Shown piece by piece: positions 48,308-61,131 of a stretch of 64,000 nt of DNA. The notes under the pieces are model-generated. The model was given only the letters and a program-made list of their open reading frames with translations, was not told the DNA's origin and made no database searches. Source of the stretch: Andrena cerasifolii (lineage: Eukaryota; Arthropoda; Insecta; Hymenoptera; Andrenidae); contig NC_135118.1 of the NCBI RefSeq assembly GCF_050908995.1, positions 8,370,001 through 8,434,000 on the forward strand, given 5' to 3'. Positions within the stretch are counted from its first letter, which is position 1. Every line of letters starts with the position of its first letter. The translations under genes were made by a program, and so were the position numbers.

Positions 48308-50648
48308 ATGCTACCGAGACTTGTACTGCCGATAATTCTGCTACTCGTAATTGTAGGTATGATCGCCTTTCTTACATTTTATATACGTTTCACTTCGTGC
48401 GAACATATATTGTACTTTGCGAAGTAGAATGTTTTGCGTAGAAGGAACTATCAACCGTAAATCGATATATCGAGTATAGAAAAGTAAGTACGATTTCAGA
48501 GCATGTTACCGTTGGCTTACCTGTTTTTCTGAAATTATAGAAATTTTCATAGCGATGGAAAAACAGGTGGGAAATATTGATAACTGATTATTCCAGTCTT
48601 TTTTCTTTTTTTACAAGATCATCACTTTGTAACTTTTCTTTGTAATTAGGAAAGCTTAAAAGCGCATAAAATTTGTTTGAGGATGTTAGAATGCTTAAAT
48701 TAATATCGAGGGCAGATCATGTTCTTCGATATTATTTTTAATTATTAATTTCTCTTTCATAGAAGATATAGTGAATCCGTTCGGCGCGAAATAAATATGG
48801 AGAATTGTGTTGAAAGAGACATCTCGGTTCATTCACCGAGTAGTTAGATAAAACGCCACGATAATGAAGTGTGCTTTCGACGATGCGCACTCCGCGTCTC
48901 ATCTTGCTCGTTTCACCTTGCGGCACGTCCTCTATAAATAACGGCCGTTACTGCAGTAGCATGCTCCACGTAATAGAGTAAAAGCGATGACGATGTTTAA
49001 ACAGTAATTACAGTAACAAATATTTTACATCCAAAAATCACGTTGACCCACGCAGACACGCCTTTATCTCGCGTTAAACATTTATCAATTTGGACAAGTG
49101 GGAAGTGCAATGGACACATCCGGTACAAATAGCCCGTGGCATTATCTCTTCAGGGTAAATAAACTGCAGATACGTTCACTGCATAGAGAACGTCCACTTC
49201 CAAAACCTTGCGGAAAATTAAAGACCGTAATTTGTCGATTACATATTTATTCCACGATAAATCTGCCAAATTCTGTCATTAATAAATATATCAAGAAGAT
49301 TCTTAATGCCCACGTTTTGTTTCGTGCGTGCGTTGATTCAAACTCGTTCAACTTTATTACGTTCCACTTATTTACAGCAGCTTCCCTCCTGTTTACATTA
49401 TTCTTACTTTTATGGTCAAGTTAAACGATATAGCAATTATCTGCAATGATTTATGCAGATTTGCAAATTTATCTTTAAAGAAAGCGAAAGAATGGAATAA
49501 TGGACTTTATAGTTTAAACATCCGACTCTTATAAAAATAAAATTAAGAAGTCCAAAGTAGATACACTGTTCATTCGAATATTTCAACAATTGATTACACG
49601 TCGTCTATAAGCCGTCTTTAAGACGTCTGAAGACGGCTTATAGACGATGTGTGCTATCTGGGAATGAGTGCTAAAATGTTTCCACTATAGTTTAGTATAT
49701 ATAGTATACTAGCTTTACTGCTCGGCTTCGCTCGAAATTTAGATTCTGATTTTATAAAAAAAAAATTTTTTATTTATTTACTTTCTTGTGAAAATAGTCA
49801 AATTCATCTGGATTAGCTAAGCATAATGGACTGGGATACATTTCGTAACCCCAGAGTTTACAGTTCGAAAGTTTTTAGTCGACAGACAAACACACACACT
49901 TTCTGCTTTATATATTAAGATTTAGTTCATTTTACTATATTTTAATGCTAAAATATGTACACTATATTTTAGCAATAAGCACATTGTCACGGGCTTGCGA
50001 TCTGGATCAGATGCAATATGGATGTCGCATTTATAACGCGCAATGCAGCTGCGGCTATGGTTGCTCCTCCGAATACAGATATAATAATAACGATGACTGC
50101 AAAGAGGCGCTAAGAGGTAATGGCTCACTCGCTAATCCCATTCAGACTGCGTGGAAAAAGAGTGATAGTTGAGTTTGTCGTACACATGGCAATGTATTAG
50201 AAGAGTGTTCAATTTTTATTGTTATTATTATTATACAGGTAAACGTAGCGATATATGCTACAGATTGAAGCCTTGCTTGAACGGAGGATCATGCTTGCAA
50301 ATATCGTCGGAACCTGGATTTCAATGCCGCTGCGAAGGAACTGGTTATTACGGATCACGCTGCGATAAACGTTAGTAGCTATCGTCATCGACGATAGATA
50401 TATTTACGACTTTGCAGTCTCATATTTCCTTGCATCGAGTTTCCCAAATTATCTAACGGTATGATCGATACATTACCTACACTCGAAGTAAAATGCTAAG
50501 ATCTCGACGGAGGTATACTAATTGTAAGTAGAAAGCATTGGTCGGGAGGCTTCCCGTAATAAAATGATAATTACGTTTTGCAGTTTGCCCGGGGCTAGGC
50601 CATCTACGTCTTCGAGGAACGTTCCCCTATGAGTGCGTTGTAATCTGA
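48308..50648 (+). CDS. Small secreted EGF-like protein, unassigned
   Basis: Exons 48308-48356, 49973-50116, 50239-50370 and 50584-50648 join with consistent phase 1 junctions, giving 129 residues. Residues 1-17 form a signal peptide (MLPRLVLPIILLLVIV). A first cysteine cluster has Cys25, 34, 41, 43, 47 and 59 (CRIYNAQCSCGYGC). A canonical EGF-like domain follows with six cysteines at 71, 77, 83, 94, 96 and 106 (CLNGGSC, CRCEGTGYYGSRC). Two more are at 110 and 126 (PYECVVI-stop). The total of fourteen cysteines is even, as expected for an extracellular protein. The phase-1 introns bounding the EGF exon are typical of EGF modules. AATAAA lies at 50756-50761, 108 bases past the stop. I do not recognise the family; a ligand or matrix role is possible but unproven. 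Confidence 0.8.
49601..49647. repeat. Perfect 18-bp hairpin in intron 1 of the EGF-like gene
   Basis: TCGTCTATAAGCCGTCTT and its exact inverse AAGACGGCTTATAGACGA flank an 11-base loop that itself contains TAAGACGTCTGA. It may be a tiny foldback element or a structured RNA segment. Confidence 0.65.
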
Positions 50649-52160
50649 TTTACAATTTCTCTTTCTTCCATCTATCGAAAATACAAAATATCTAGCACAC
50701 TAAATACAAAACATAAACACGTTTCGTGACAATTTTCACATCTTTGTACATACATAATAAATATATTGTATATATCATTAACACTCTTGTCGGTCACTGC
50801 TCGAAAATTTGTCGCGAGCAATCGCGGAGAAATTATAATGTGTAGTCCCGAGATTCGTAGGGAAAAGATGGAATTGATAGTTTCATTGTTTATTCATCAA
50901 TAATTTTACAATATGTATGCACATGATGTGTTGGATCCATGAGTTCTCAGACAAACGTTCAGTTTGTGTCGTGCTTGTGTTATGCACTTTGTTCTTATTT
51001 TACTCCTTTCTCCTATATCTCTACATAATGCCACGTGTACCTCGCTTGCTGTTTCTGATGGCAAAACTTATAAAATGCGATCTTGCTTTACTTCCCACAT
51101 AAGTACTTTTTTTTTTGTAATTCTGTTTTCCCCCTCGTATTACATACCGGCTGAATCCGTAATACTAAATAGTTTGATTTTACAACACGAGACTGCATCA
51201 GGAACTTAACGACATGTATATATATTTATATATTATATATTATCTAGGACAAACAATTGGCCAGTTGTAACTTTTTTTTACAAATTCATAGACATTTTTT
51301 TTCAACAGAGTGTCACGTTACAATAATCCATATAATAAAACGCATGTCTGCTCCTCTCACTATAAAATCATTTAAATCCACATGTTTCAACAAGTGATAC
51401 GGATGCAATTTCTTCGGTTTTTTTTTTTTTTTTTTTTTCTTTGATTATACGGCCAATCAATATTCGTACATACATATTCTGCGCTGTACGCGACTGCCTT
51501 TATCTATTGTACATTTAAATCAATCGTGGTGTACAATATAGGTAAAACAAATACTCTAAAGAAAATAATATAAATAAAGATTGTATCAACATGTACGTAT
51601 ATTTTTATAAAGACAGATGGGACATTATTCTTGAACATTGTAAACAGGCAAGTTGTCAACGGTTCAATATTAAATTATTCCCCAATCTATACAACTGTAC
51701 TTACAATGAACTGAATGAAGGAAATGTTTGTCAATTTCTTTTTTATTGAAAAAAAGTATAGGTAATTAAAAGTTTCAATAATATTTCGCAACTTTTCTTT
51801 GCAATCAATTAAAAGTCTCTTATACGTTCTTGCGAACGAAACAAGATTTCCAGATTCTTTTTTTTTTTACAGAAATTGAGTGATTCCGACAAACTGCCTC
51901 TCTAATTATCTTCCATATTTCATATGACGATAAAATGACTCGTTTGTTATTTCATATTCCTCCTTTTTTTCTCAACAAGATCATAACCCAATGGATCGAT
52001 TATTATCAATATTATTATTGTTGTCACATTAGTCTCAATTTGGCAAATGTTTACGATCATGCTTATAATAATAATAATAATCTCGGTACCGAAGTGTATG
52101 GACTAAAAACAAGTAATGTAGATTACAATTTGGATAAGCAGTAACCGTTTCAGTACGACG
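50649..52160. other. 3' flanks of the EGF-like gene and Unr (convergent)
   Basis: This is AT-rich sequence with homopolymer T runs (about 51419-51439). It probably holds both 3'UTRs: the EGF-like gene ends near 50.78 kb and the Unr 3'UTR extends leftward from 52160. No further exon is supported. Confidence 0.5.
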
Positions 52161-55100
52161 TTACTCTTCGATGGCACCAGGGGTACGCTGGGTTCTTTCC
52201 TGACTAAATCCACGCGTGCCGTCCGGCCCCCTTGGTTGTCTAACTACTGTTAATTTAGGACCTGTGTCTTCTAAAGATGTAGTACGCAATCGACTTATCA
52301 AACGTTCGGGTCGTTGTTGGGCTGCATCGCTACATAACCAAACGAGACACAAAAGCGTAACGATTAATGCATTGATAAACCATGGCGCCGGCTACGTAAA
52401 AGGTACATGATAGTTGCTTTACCTTAGTCGTGTTACATTGCATGCAGACGATTTACCAGTACGTTGATTCGTAATTAAAACGAACTCAACCTGATCTCCC
52501 GGCTGAAGTATTGCATGGTCTCGAACTTCGCTCATGTGGAAGAATAATTTCTTACCCTCATCAATCTCGTAAGCAAGAAAACCGAAAGGGCCTTTCACCG
52601 CATCCACCGTCGCTCTTCTCTTTTTTCTAACCGCTACGATATTACAAGCATGACCGGCCGAGTCCACCTGTAACTGTACAGGATCGCCGGCCTGTAACAG
52701 CTCGCGTTTGTTGACAAGCCCCATAATCCTGAACTCGTATTCCGGGGTGACTTCATCTTCGGTAGTAGCGTTTATCTTTATCAAACCAGCATATTCTGCC
52801 TGGTCCGGGTTCGCACTTCGTAAAGGTCTTAGGACCGTTCCGTCAAGCACTTCGCTAACCGGCGTCGGCCTAGGAATGCTTCCGCGAGGTACCATTTTCA
52901 CGTAATCCGCGGCCACGCAGCCGCCGTTACCTCTACCATTACCAGAACTGATCGTACACTCGATATCAGCCCCTACTTCCAAAGCACTAACGTCTCCTTC
53001 AAAATTGCTAAACAATACAAACGCGCGTATGTATAAATTTGTATCGATCGAGAAACGATCCCCCGCCAGCAAGAATATTTTTATCCCTTTACCTGAAGTG
53101 AAAAAATATCTCTTTATCATGATTTACAGTCTCAATAAAACCAAATCCATCTTTCAGAACAGCAATGAAGCCTTGGCAAACTTGCCCGTTCAATTTCTTG
53201 TTGCCGTTCGGAGTTTTCTCGCCGGAAGAATTTATTAGAGATATGTCAACAGCAACAAGTTCTTTGTTTCGTTTCACTTGACAAATACTGAATTGCACCT
53301 GGAATGTTTGTGAATTTAAACAAAATGCGCCGTGGGATTGTTGGGTGATGCGAAGAAATATAGATATACCTTGTCGTTTAATCTCGGAATATTCTTAGGA
53401 TCGCAATCTTTGCTGAAGAAAATGACGCTCTTCTGTTGATTCTCTTTCATGTATCCAATAAGGCCCGGTTCGGTGCCATTTACACCCTGAATTATAGTAC
53501 CCAATAGATCTTTCTCTATAATCGTTTCAAACTGAACCGTACCAGCTGGCAAATGTTTCAATCTAATTGCACTTTGCCGATTATTCGAAAACGATGATGA
53601 AGGATCCTATTGCGACGAATGTTTAATTAAAATACGTTTGAGGATTCAAAGCGCAGCTTCGATAATAGTTACTACGCTTACTTGAATCACCGTGAATTCA
53701 ACTTCATCGCCTACGCTAATTTCTCTGTCAACATCGAGAACCTCGTTGAAATGAAAGAAAAGTCGCGTATCCCGATCTACACAACGTATAAAGCCGAATC
53801 CATCTTTAAGTACAGCAATAATCCCTTGTTCTCGTCTTTCGCCGGATACAGTAAAAGATTCGGGTAACAACATTATTTCGGTAGCTCTTTTGAGTTGATC
53901 TCTAGTATCCGTAGCGATACGAAATTGGACCCAGTCCCCGTGTCTAGAAAATATCGATTTATAATTACTTCAACAAAGGATAAAGGAGAAAAGGGAAACG
54001 ATTTATAAATATCCATACCTGAGAGTGAAATCTCCTTTTTGATCTTTGTCACCGAAAGGGATTTCTACTTCAAAATGATCTGTATCTCTGTACCGAATTC
54101 TTCCGGGCAGTGGGTCATTTTGATGACGAGCTGCGGTACCTCTCTCCAGAGGTTTTAATACTTGACCCGTTACTACTTCGTTGTCGACTTCTTCAAAAAT
54201 TATTGAACCAGGCGGTAGCTTTGTAATATTACAAGCTACCTCTTTTCCCTGAAAAATATTGAATGTAATTAGAATCTGCGTACGTAACAGTTATTCTCAT
54301 GTAAAACAGATATATATCTTTACATTTCGAGTTTGTATTATAAATTCAACATCGTCTCCTAGTCTAAGTTCTTCTTTCATAGATTTAGCTTCGCTAAAGT
54401 GGAAGAAAATCTCTTTAACTACATCGGCACGTTCAATGAAGCCAAAATTCTCTTTCATCGAGCATACCACTCCACGATAGCGAACTGGATGAGCTAGATT
54501 TTCCAATCTTACGTGACACGCCCCCAAATTTCCACTGTAATTCAGTTAGAGAACTATATAAACTCTGCGAATTTGCGTCCTGGCGTTTGTGATAAATAGA
54601 AATAAATTACCGTTGGTTGGTAGCGATTTGAAATGACACTTTATCGCCAGTAAGCAAGGTAACGTATCCTTCGACATCGTCTTTCGTGTACGGCAGAAAA
54701 AAACATTCCCCTCGATTTTCGTAACTGATGCGTCCTTGCGAGTCACCGCTTGCATGTAATTCTGTTGTAACGTTTCCAGTAACTCTTTCTTCGCTCAGCA
54801 CCTGCTCAGACGTTCGTAAAATTTTTATATCTCCGCGTTCTAGTTAACAGGAAGGAGATACTAACCACTTCGGGAGAAATCTTGCTAACTGTACTAGCAA
54901 TAGGCTTTCCTGTTCGCCGATCGTAAGTCATTTCGAATTCAACTGGATCTCCAATTTTTAAGTGCTCTATATTACCACTAAATTGGCTAAAATGAAAGAA
55001 CAACCTTGCTTGTCTTTCGCAGCACTGTATAAATCCATAAGAATGCTAAAAGAAAATGGAGAGATTACAGTCTGAAATTACTGATATTATAATAGTGGCG

Positions 55101-55509
55101 GAATTCTTACCAGTAATTTTTCAACTATTCCAGTTTCGCGAGTTCCTTGATTCCCAGATTGATCCTGATAAGTGGAGTTATTTGTTGCTGGCTCCTCTGT
55201 ATAACCAGAGGTTCTTTCCATTCCTGTAAATGTTGTGAAAGGGAATCTGGTGACTTCGTTGCGCGACGTCTGGGTATTGGTATAACTTGCGTAATGTATA
55301 GCATTCTTCCCATTTCCAGGAGGCGAGTCCGTCATATTATAATGATCACCACTGTAGTTTGTACCATTTCGGTAGATATTGGCTGTGGGTTGTTGCGATC
55401 CCGTTATAACTTTGGGACTTGGTATAGCCATGGACTTGTAATCAAGTATTGCAGGGTCAGAGTTCATGATTGGCGGCTGGAACGTTTTCCACTGAGGATT
55501 GTTGGACAT
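52161..55509 (-). CDS. Unr: Upstream of N-ras (CSDE1) cold shock RNA-binding protein, complete
   Basis: This cytoplasmic RNA-binding protein regulates translation and mRNA stability; in Drosophila it also controls msl-2 in dosage compensation. Minus-strand exons in order: 55111-55509, 54866-55045, 54611-54801, 54324-54534, 54019-54248, 53682-53943, 53370-53606, 53093-53298, 52423-53007, 52161-52329; phases agree, giving 889 residues. Five canonical cold shock domains show the aromatic RNP motifs: [72 protein letters not shown] and [18 protein letters not shown]. Degenerate cold-shock-like modules lie between them (for example [20 protein letters not shown]). The N-terminal 120 residues are a polar, low-complexity extension. 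The start is ATG at 55509 ([13 protein letters not shown]); the open frame upstream of it has only a non-ATG start. The tail is Arg-rich ([16 protein letters not shown]). Confidence 0.93.
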
Positions 55510-58069
55510 TGTCTTGAATTTGCGCAATTTTAAATGTAATCTTTACGTATAAGTTTCCCTCTTCTCTTGAAACAATTACTTAATTTCTTCTATGTTCACT
55601 TCCGTTTCACCACAATATATATATACTTATATTTAGAAATTTTTAGTCTTTTCAATTATTTAAGTGTTAACATAGATATCACAGAACGGTTCTTGGTACC
55701 TTATATCTTTGTTCACTATTATAATGTTACAAGAACTTAATACAGAGGAAGAGAGGCTCTTTAAAATGCCGCAGAAATGCTGGCTCCTTTGTGACCAAGA
55801 AGTGGAAGGAAGGTTCTCGAAACGTACGTCGACGTTTGTCACAAAATGATTTATCGGAGAGTACCTGGGCAACTCTGTGCGATATTGGCACTCTATCGGT
55901 ACACGTACAAGTGTTCTTCTTAATCAAGAGCAACACAATCTCAGCCGCAATCACAATCACGGTCACTTTATGGCTCACCTAACTCTCTCTCACAAAGCTT
56001 GTGTACACAATATACAAATGAACAATATAGTTAATGTCGATTTACGAATTAATACAAGTACAAAATTCTTAGCACATCATAGACCATCGATACTTTCCAC
56101 GTATGTATACACGAGTGTTATAACAACTGTTTGATATTTACTCAATTTTCGCGTACAGTATAGAACGACCTTTTAAACAGCAGTCATCCTTCATAAAAGG
56201 AGTAAATCAAAAAACATAGGAGATTTAAAGGATAAATGTTGACTTGAAAATCCTCAGATGTCTTCAATGCGTGCTGAGTGTGATTGTGTTGTTCCAATAT
56301 TTCTATATTAGCGTTTCTTTCTTCAGCATTTAATTGTGAAATTTACAGTGAGCCTTGGTTTCAAAAATGTCCTAAACTAACAATTACACAAGCTGAAATA
56401 GAAAAGGAAAACATTCATTCGTTCGATTAACATAGTCCGGTATTAACGGGCGTACAGCTACAACAATTACGAGCTTTTAGTAAGTTGCTTCTAAAATGAA
56501 TATCATTCAATAGTAGCAGAGAGGTGCGCCGATCTTCTAACTGACTCATCTAATTATACAATTATTTGAGCGAACCTAACCAAACGATTTCTAAAAGGTC
56601 GTCGCAGTTAAGAAATATTTATTCCATTACATTGTCGAATTTCATCAAGTTCGATATAACATAAATCAATGCAATTTTCAATTCGATTAATACATGTGCA
56701 CTTTGCACTGCAAGTTGCATTCCGATCAAGGCAAGGAAAGAATAAACTTTTACCAGAGTTAGCGCCTCATTTGTTCATATAGGTTATTTATACATTTTCT
56801 GTTCCACATCGGTAGGAATATTTAAATGCACGGTACGATCAGCAGTATATTTATTACATTCTATTCGCGACTACATGTAACAGATAAACAAGATATCCCC
56901 AATAATCGACTGCCTGTGTGACATTGACTTTTTATGCTCTAACTGGTGCTTTTAATATTTTTTTTCTCAATTACGCTCCAAGATTTTACTCGGGTTCTAG
57001 GTCACGTTCACCGACGTCGCGTAAGCAATCAAGACATTATTGTCATCGATTTACCGTTTAAATCATAATTCTTGTGCATTGCTATAACTCATAGGATACG
57101 ATACTTGGGACACCCACATGAAGAATCTTTGAAATATACGCGACGATCTAAAGGCAGTGCGGGTTTATTATAGGATAACCGTTAGCGTGTCATCCGAGGG
57201 AATTTTCTACAGCCGATGCCGGGCTCGAGGCGATAAATCCATCCCCTCGGCGGGTGGGATCAAAACAAAAATCCGAAATGTTATACGTGCTCGTCAGTTA
57301 CGAGATTCTAATTTTTTTTTATGAGGTCGCTCGTTTCATTGGGCATCGTAAAAATCCATTCGACTCCCGCGTGCTAATAGAATATGGATACGATTGTCGG
57401 GAAGCGAACAACCGTGCGTATCGTAAATGTTTCGTTACAAAGCTCGTAATCGGACGGCTTTAGAAAGTTTTATAAAACTCACCACGACACAGCACAGCAC
57501 TGACGACATGCCGCCATGTTGAATGTCAACATTCAGCATTCACATACAAAACAGGAGCAACCGCGGAACGGCCACGGTTAAAGTCTCAGTTCATAGCCTT
57601 TTGGTAATATCATAACGGAAATAATTACTCGCCCGCCCTGTTACACGAATAGAGGTGTGAATGTGCATTTAGTAGCTGACGAATGTGAAAAATATTCGTC
57701 CGCCGTAAAATTCGTACACACGAAAGTCCGACAAAATGACTTTCCCAACGTGCTTTTCAATTGCGCATATATGAAATAAAAGTTTAACGCAACGATGGCA
57801 AAGTATGTTCAAGAGATCGCAACGTTTGCGACGATACCCGATATCTAATTTAAAGAAATTTAATGGAACGCATCTTATCAAGCTCGAACGTAATTGTTAA
57901 TTTAATAATATCGAGATCGGCAATTTCAACATATACAGGTCCTTTATTTATACATTTATTTATTTTATCTTTATCGTTAGTATACAAAGTAACTAGTTAA
58001 TTATAATTTACAAATAAAATTTGTTTTAATAATAATCGTAATATTAAAAAAAAAAGTTTCCATGTGTCA
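55510..58069. other. Unr 5' flank and ataxin-3 3' flank
   Basis: AT-rich sequence that probably includes Unr 5'UTR exons and promoter. The minus-strand polyadenylation signal AATAAA for ataxin-3 is present as TTTATT at 57943-57948. A short open frame at 57254-57463 has no ATG start and no recognisable family. No gene is supported. Confidence 0.5.
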
Positions 58070-59833
58070 TTAAGTATTCAGCTTTTGGGATGTTTCTGTA
58101 TTTGATGGCCGCGTATGGATACCGAAATGATTCAGTCGACGCCAGCGCAGATCTTCAGGGTCCGGTGTCGGCGGGGCAGTGACACATTCTAAACTCAGCT
58201 GAAGAGCTCTTCTTAAATCGTCGTCGTCGTCCACGTCGTCGGCCGTGTTCGTCGTATGAGTTGTGTCAATGTCATTGTGTAGGTCCAGTCTCAATTTCAG
58301 GGATTCGTTGATATCGTCCTTCTTATTATTCTCTAAGCTCAACTGGAGCGCTCTTTGCAGCTCTGCATTCTCATCGTCCTCCTCGTCCCTCCCTTCGACT
58401 TTGATGGGGATTATCCTCTCCTGCGGTTTACTCGCCGCTGTCTCTTCTTTAAATGCTAATGTTCTAGTGCATGCAGCTGGCATGATGTTATTGGTTACGC
58501 CCGTGGTAGCAGGTATTCTGGACGAAGTAGAGGGAAACGGTACTTTAACTTCTCCCAGCGCGAGGGCAGCTTTCATAAGCTCGTCTTCTTCCTTCGTACC
58601 CAGCCGGTAACCTTTCGTTTCTGGCTTTGAAGTAGCTTTCCCTTTCGGCGCAGCCACCACTGGATTCTTCATAAGAATATCTTCTGCTGAACATTGAGGA
58701 AGCGTACCCATAACAACAAAAATAGAATAACCTGTAAACAATATTCATAATTTTGTATTTATAATTTTACTTAATTCTCAGACATGTTCCACTTACCTTC
58801 TTGCAACAATTGGGCTAAATACATCGCGAGATAAGTGTCCGATATAAGCTGCGGCCCACTTAGCATCGAATTTAAATTGAACCACTGCTTCCCGATCTTT
58901 CTTATGGTAAACCAATGTCCTTTGTAGTTACAAATATACGCTTTCATCTGTCTGAAAAATATAACTCCCTATCACACATTTACAACAATCCCAGGCATTG
59001 TATGAAAAATGACAATGCATATAGGGCTCGAAATTGGTTTTAATAGGTTCATTCTTCTTACCATCTTTTTCTTATAAAGAATTTCTCGATTAATGACATT
59101 CTAGGTATAAAGTGACTCGCAAATATCTCAAATATGTCTAAAATGAAGTAAATAATAACCTACGAAGGATTATTTTGCGCCATTAGAGCTGCTGGCTCCG
59201 TACTGTTATATGGGATCAGTTCTAATCCCCAGACTTTTAACGCGCTGCTAATAACTTGAACCGAAAAGTATCCACTGTCATCCATGTTTCCCGATGGTTG
59301 CTAGATAAAATATCCAATGTTCTTCGTCATGTATAAATGTTATTAAGCTATACTATTATGTTAAGCAATATAAAATCTTACGGTAACACATTCACTGCTG
59401 CACCTGTGGGCAAAGCATTGAAAAGCTTATATCGAAAATCATAGCATACAGGGACTCAACAGTGAACGTGTTAATAATTTTTAAAAATTATAAGTCACTT
59501 TTACATTGAGGAATATGCCACAACAGAGAATATAAACGTAACAATGCATGATTATTTACCTCTAAGAAAAGTTTATAATCCTCACTGTCAACACCAGACT
59601 CTGCCATCCGTTTTCTTTCCTCCTCATCCATTTCCTGACCAAACTTGGCCAGATCTACTGCGTTATAGTATGGCCCCTGTAAAAGGGCATTCAAGCAATG
59701 CTGTGCGCACAAATATCCTTCTTGCTGCAAGAAATATTACTGTCAGCACGGCATAGACACAAAAAACCGTTACATTGTTCTTTAACATAAAAAATGTATC
59801 GCGATTTACCTTCTCGTGAAATATGGCCTCCAT
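58070..59833 (-). CDS. Atxn3: Ataxin-3 deubiquitinase, complete
   Basis: This is a cysteine protease of the Josephin family that trims ubiquitin chains in proteasome and ER-associated quality control. Minus-strand exons: 59810-59833, 59560-59724, 59164-59300, 58797-58951, 58070-58731; phases agree, giving 380 residues. The Josephin domain is at about 1-180 with catalytic Cys14 (EGYLCAQHCLNALLQG), His121 (YKGHWFTIRKIG) and Asn136 (QWFNLNS). Two ubiquitin-interacting motifs follow: AELQRALQLSLENN and DLRRALQLSLECV. No polyglutamine tract is present between or after them, unlike human ATXN3. The first exon encodes only eight residues (MEAIFHEK). Drosophila lacks this gene. Confidence 0.93.
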
Positions 59834-60449
59834 TGTACCAGTAGTATTTCAATGTAGCACGTCAAACATACAGACATTCAGAAAGTAACAATCAAGTCGT
59901 TATATGTCGAATAATGTCAAAAGATTTCCACGATCAAACGTCACCCACAAAAATATTTTTTGGTTATAACCAGAAATACGTAATATTCAGTCGGGGACGT
60001 CACTTATCACGCATCGCACCTATAATGTCGCCATCTTGCAACAGACGTTACAATCGTTGGGGGAAACGTGATTAAAGGTCCGTTTTCACGTGACGGTATA
60101 TCGTAGCGTCTTGTGTTAATAGTTACTAGAGTTTTCTAGAGTTTTTCCCCTAAACTATATGTTGTTAAGCGGCATTACTCCTTGTATGGTATAATAATTG
60201 TTAGGAAGGAAGAATTAATTAAAAAGGAAGTGTCCCTGTGTCGTTATATTTCATTTACGCTGTCATACAGTGCGACGACAACGACAGTCATGACTTTTAC
60301 TGTCACGTGTCGAATCGAAATATCGTGTTTCGGCTGCTGGTAAGCCTTCTTATGCATTCACTACTACCGGTGCGGTCCACTTACGCCCAAATCGCCCGCA
60401 ACGTCCGAGATTTGGGCGTAAGTGGAATTTGCCCTCAGTAGGGTAAATA
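59834..60449. other. Ataxin-3 upstream region
   Basis: The ataxin-3 promoter and 5'UTR presumably lie just right of 59833. A hairpin at 60376-60426 is listed separately. No other feature is supported. Confidence 0.4.
60376..60426. repeat. Perfect 18-bp hairpin
   Basis: TCCACTTACGCCCAAATC and its exact inverse GATTTGGGCGTAAGTGGA flank a 15-base loop. It lies just left of the 682-bp foldback. Stem length is compatible with a small foldback element; arms are short for an animal microRNA precursor. Confidence 0.6.
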
Positions 60450-61131
60450 GAACAAAATACTTGACCACCCCACTCTTGCCTCCCGAGAGATGTTATGAAA
60501 AATGGTATTCCCATCTATGACACGAGGTTCTGTGGTGCGAACTACTGCGTCATTGAGCGCCAGGCGCACGTGGTCGTTCTGTCAGTAATCGACTCAAATC
60601 GACTCGTTTCAATTTCACATTTCTGATCTTTACACTAATAATAATGATAATAGGAATATAATATTATTAACAACATTCATAAACTACAAATAAATAATGC
60701 TACAGAATGCCCTTTCCAATACGCATTCGTTTCTTTATCGCAATAATAAAAATAGTTTTTTTACCACTTTGTAGATATATATATACAAACTATTTGATAT
60801 TTAGAAAAACTATTTTTATTATTGCGATAAAGAAACGAATGCGTGCTGAAAAAGGCATTCTGTAGCGCAATTTATTTGTAGTTTATGAATATTCTACATA
60901 ATATTATGCTCGCGTTAATATCATTTTTGTATTAGCGTCATTATCAGTGTAAAAGTGGAAGAAATTGTGTTAGCTCGAAAGTGAGAGATTCAAACGAGTC
61001 GATTATTGACAGAACGGCCACTTTTGTGTGGCGCTGTTGTTCGCGCCACAAAACCTCGTGTCATAGATGGGAATGCCGTGTTTCGTAGCGCCTCTCGTGA
61101 GGTAAGAGTGGGGTGGTCAAGTATTTTGTTC
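60450..61131. mobile_element. 682-bp foldback with ~330-bp arms
   Basis: GAACAAAATACTTGACCACC at the left pairs with GGTGGTCAAGTATTTTGTTC at the right. Complementarity continues through CCCATCTATGACACGAGGTT, CGACTCGTTT, AACTACAAATAAAT and CGTTTCTTTATCGCAATAAT to a central AT loop near 60770-60790. There is no open frame. It is structurally a long-arm foldback MITE; no clear target duplication was seen. Confidence 0.85.

Noticed and set aside
55510..55527. Start of Unr six codons upstream (RKFKT extension)
   Set aside because: The upstream codon is TTG; the first ATG is at 55509.
58263..58610. 115-codon plus-strand open frame
   Set aside because: It is the antisense shadow of the ataxin-3 UIM exon.
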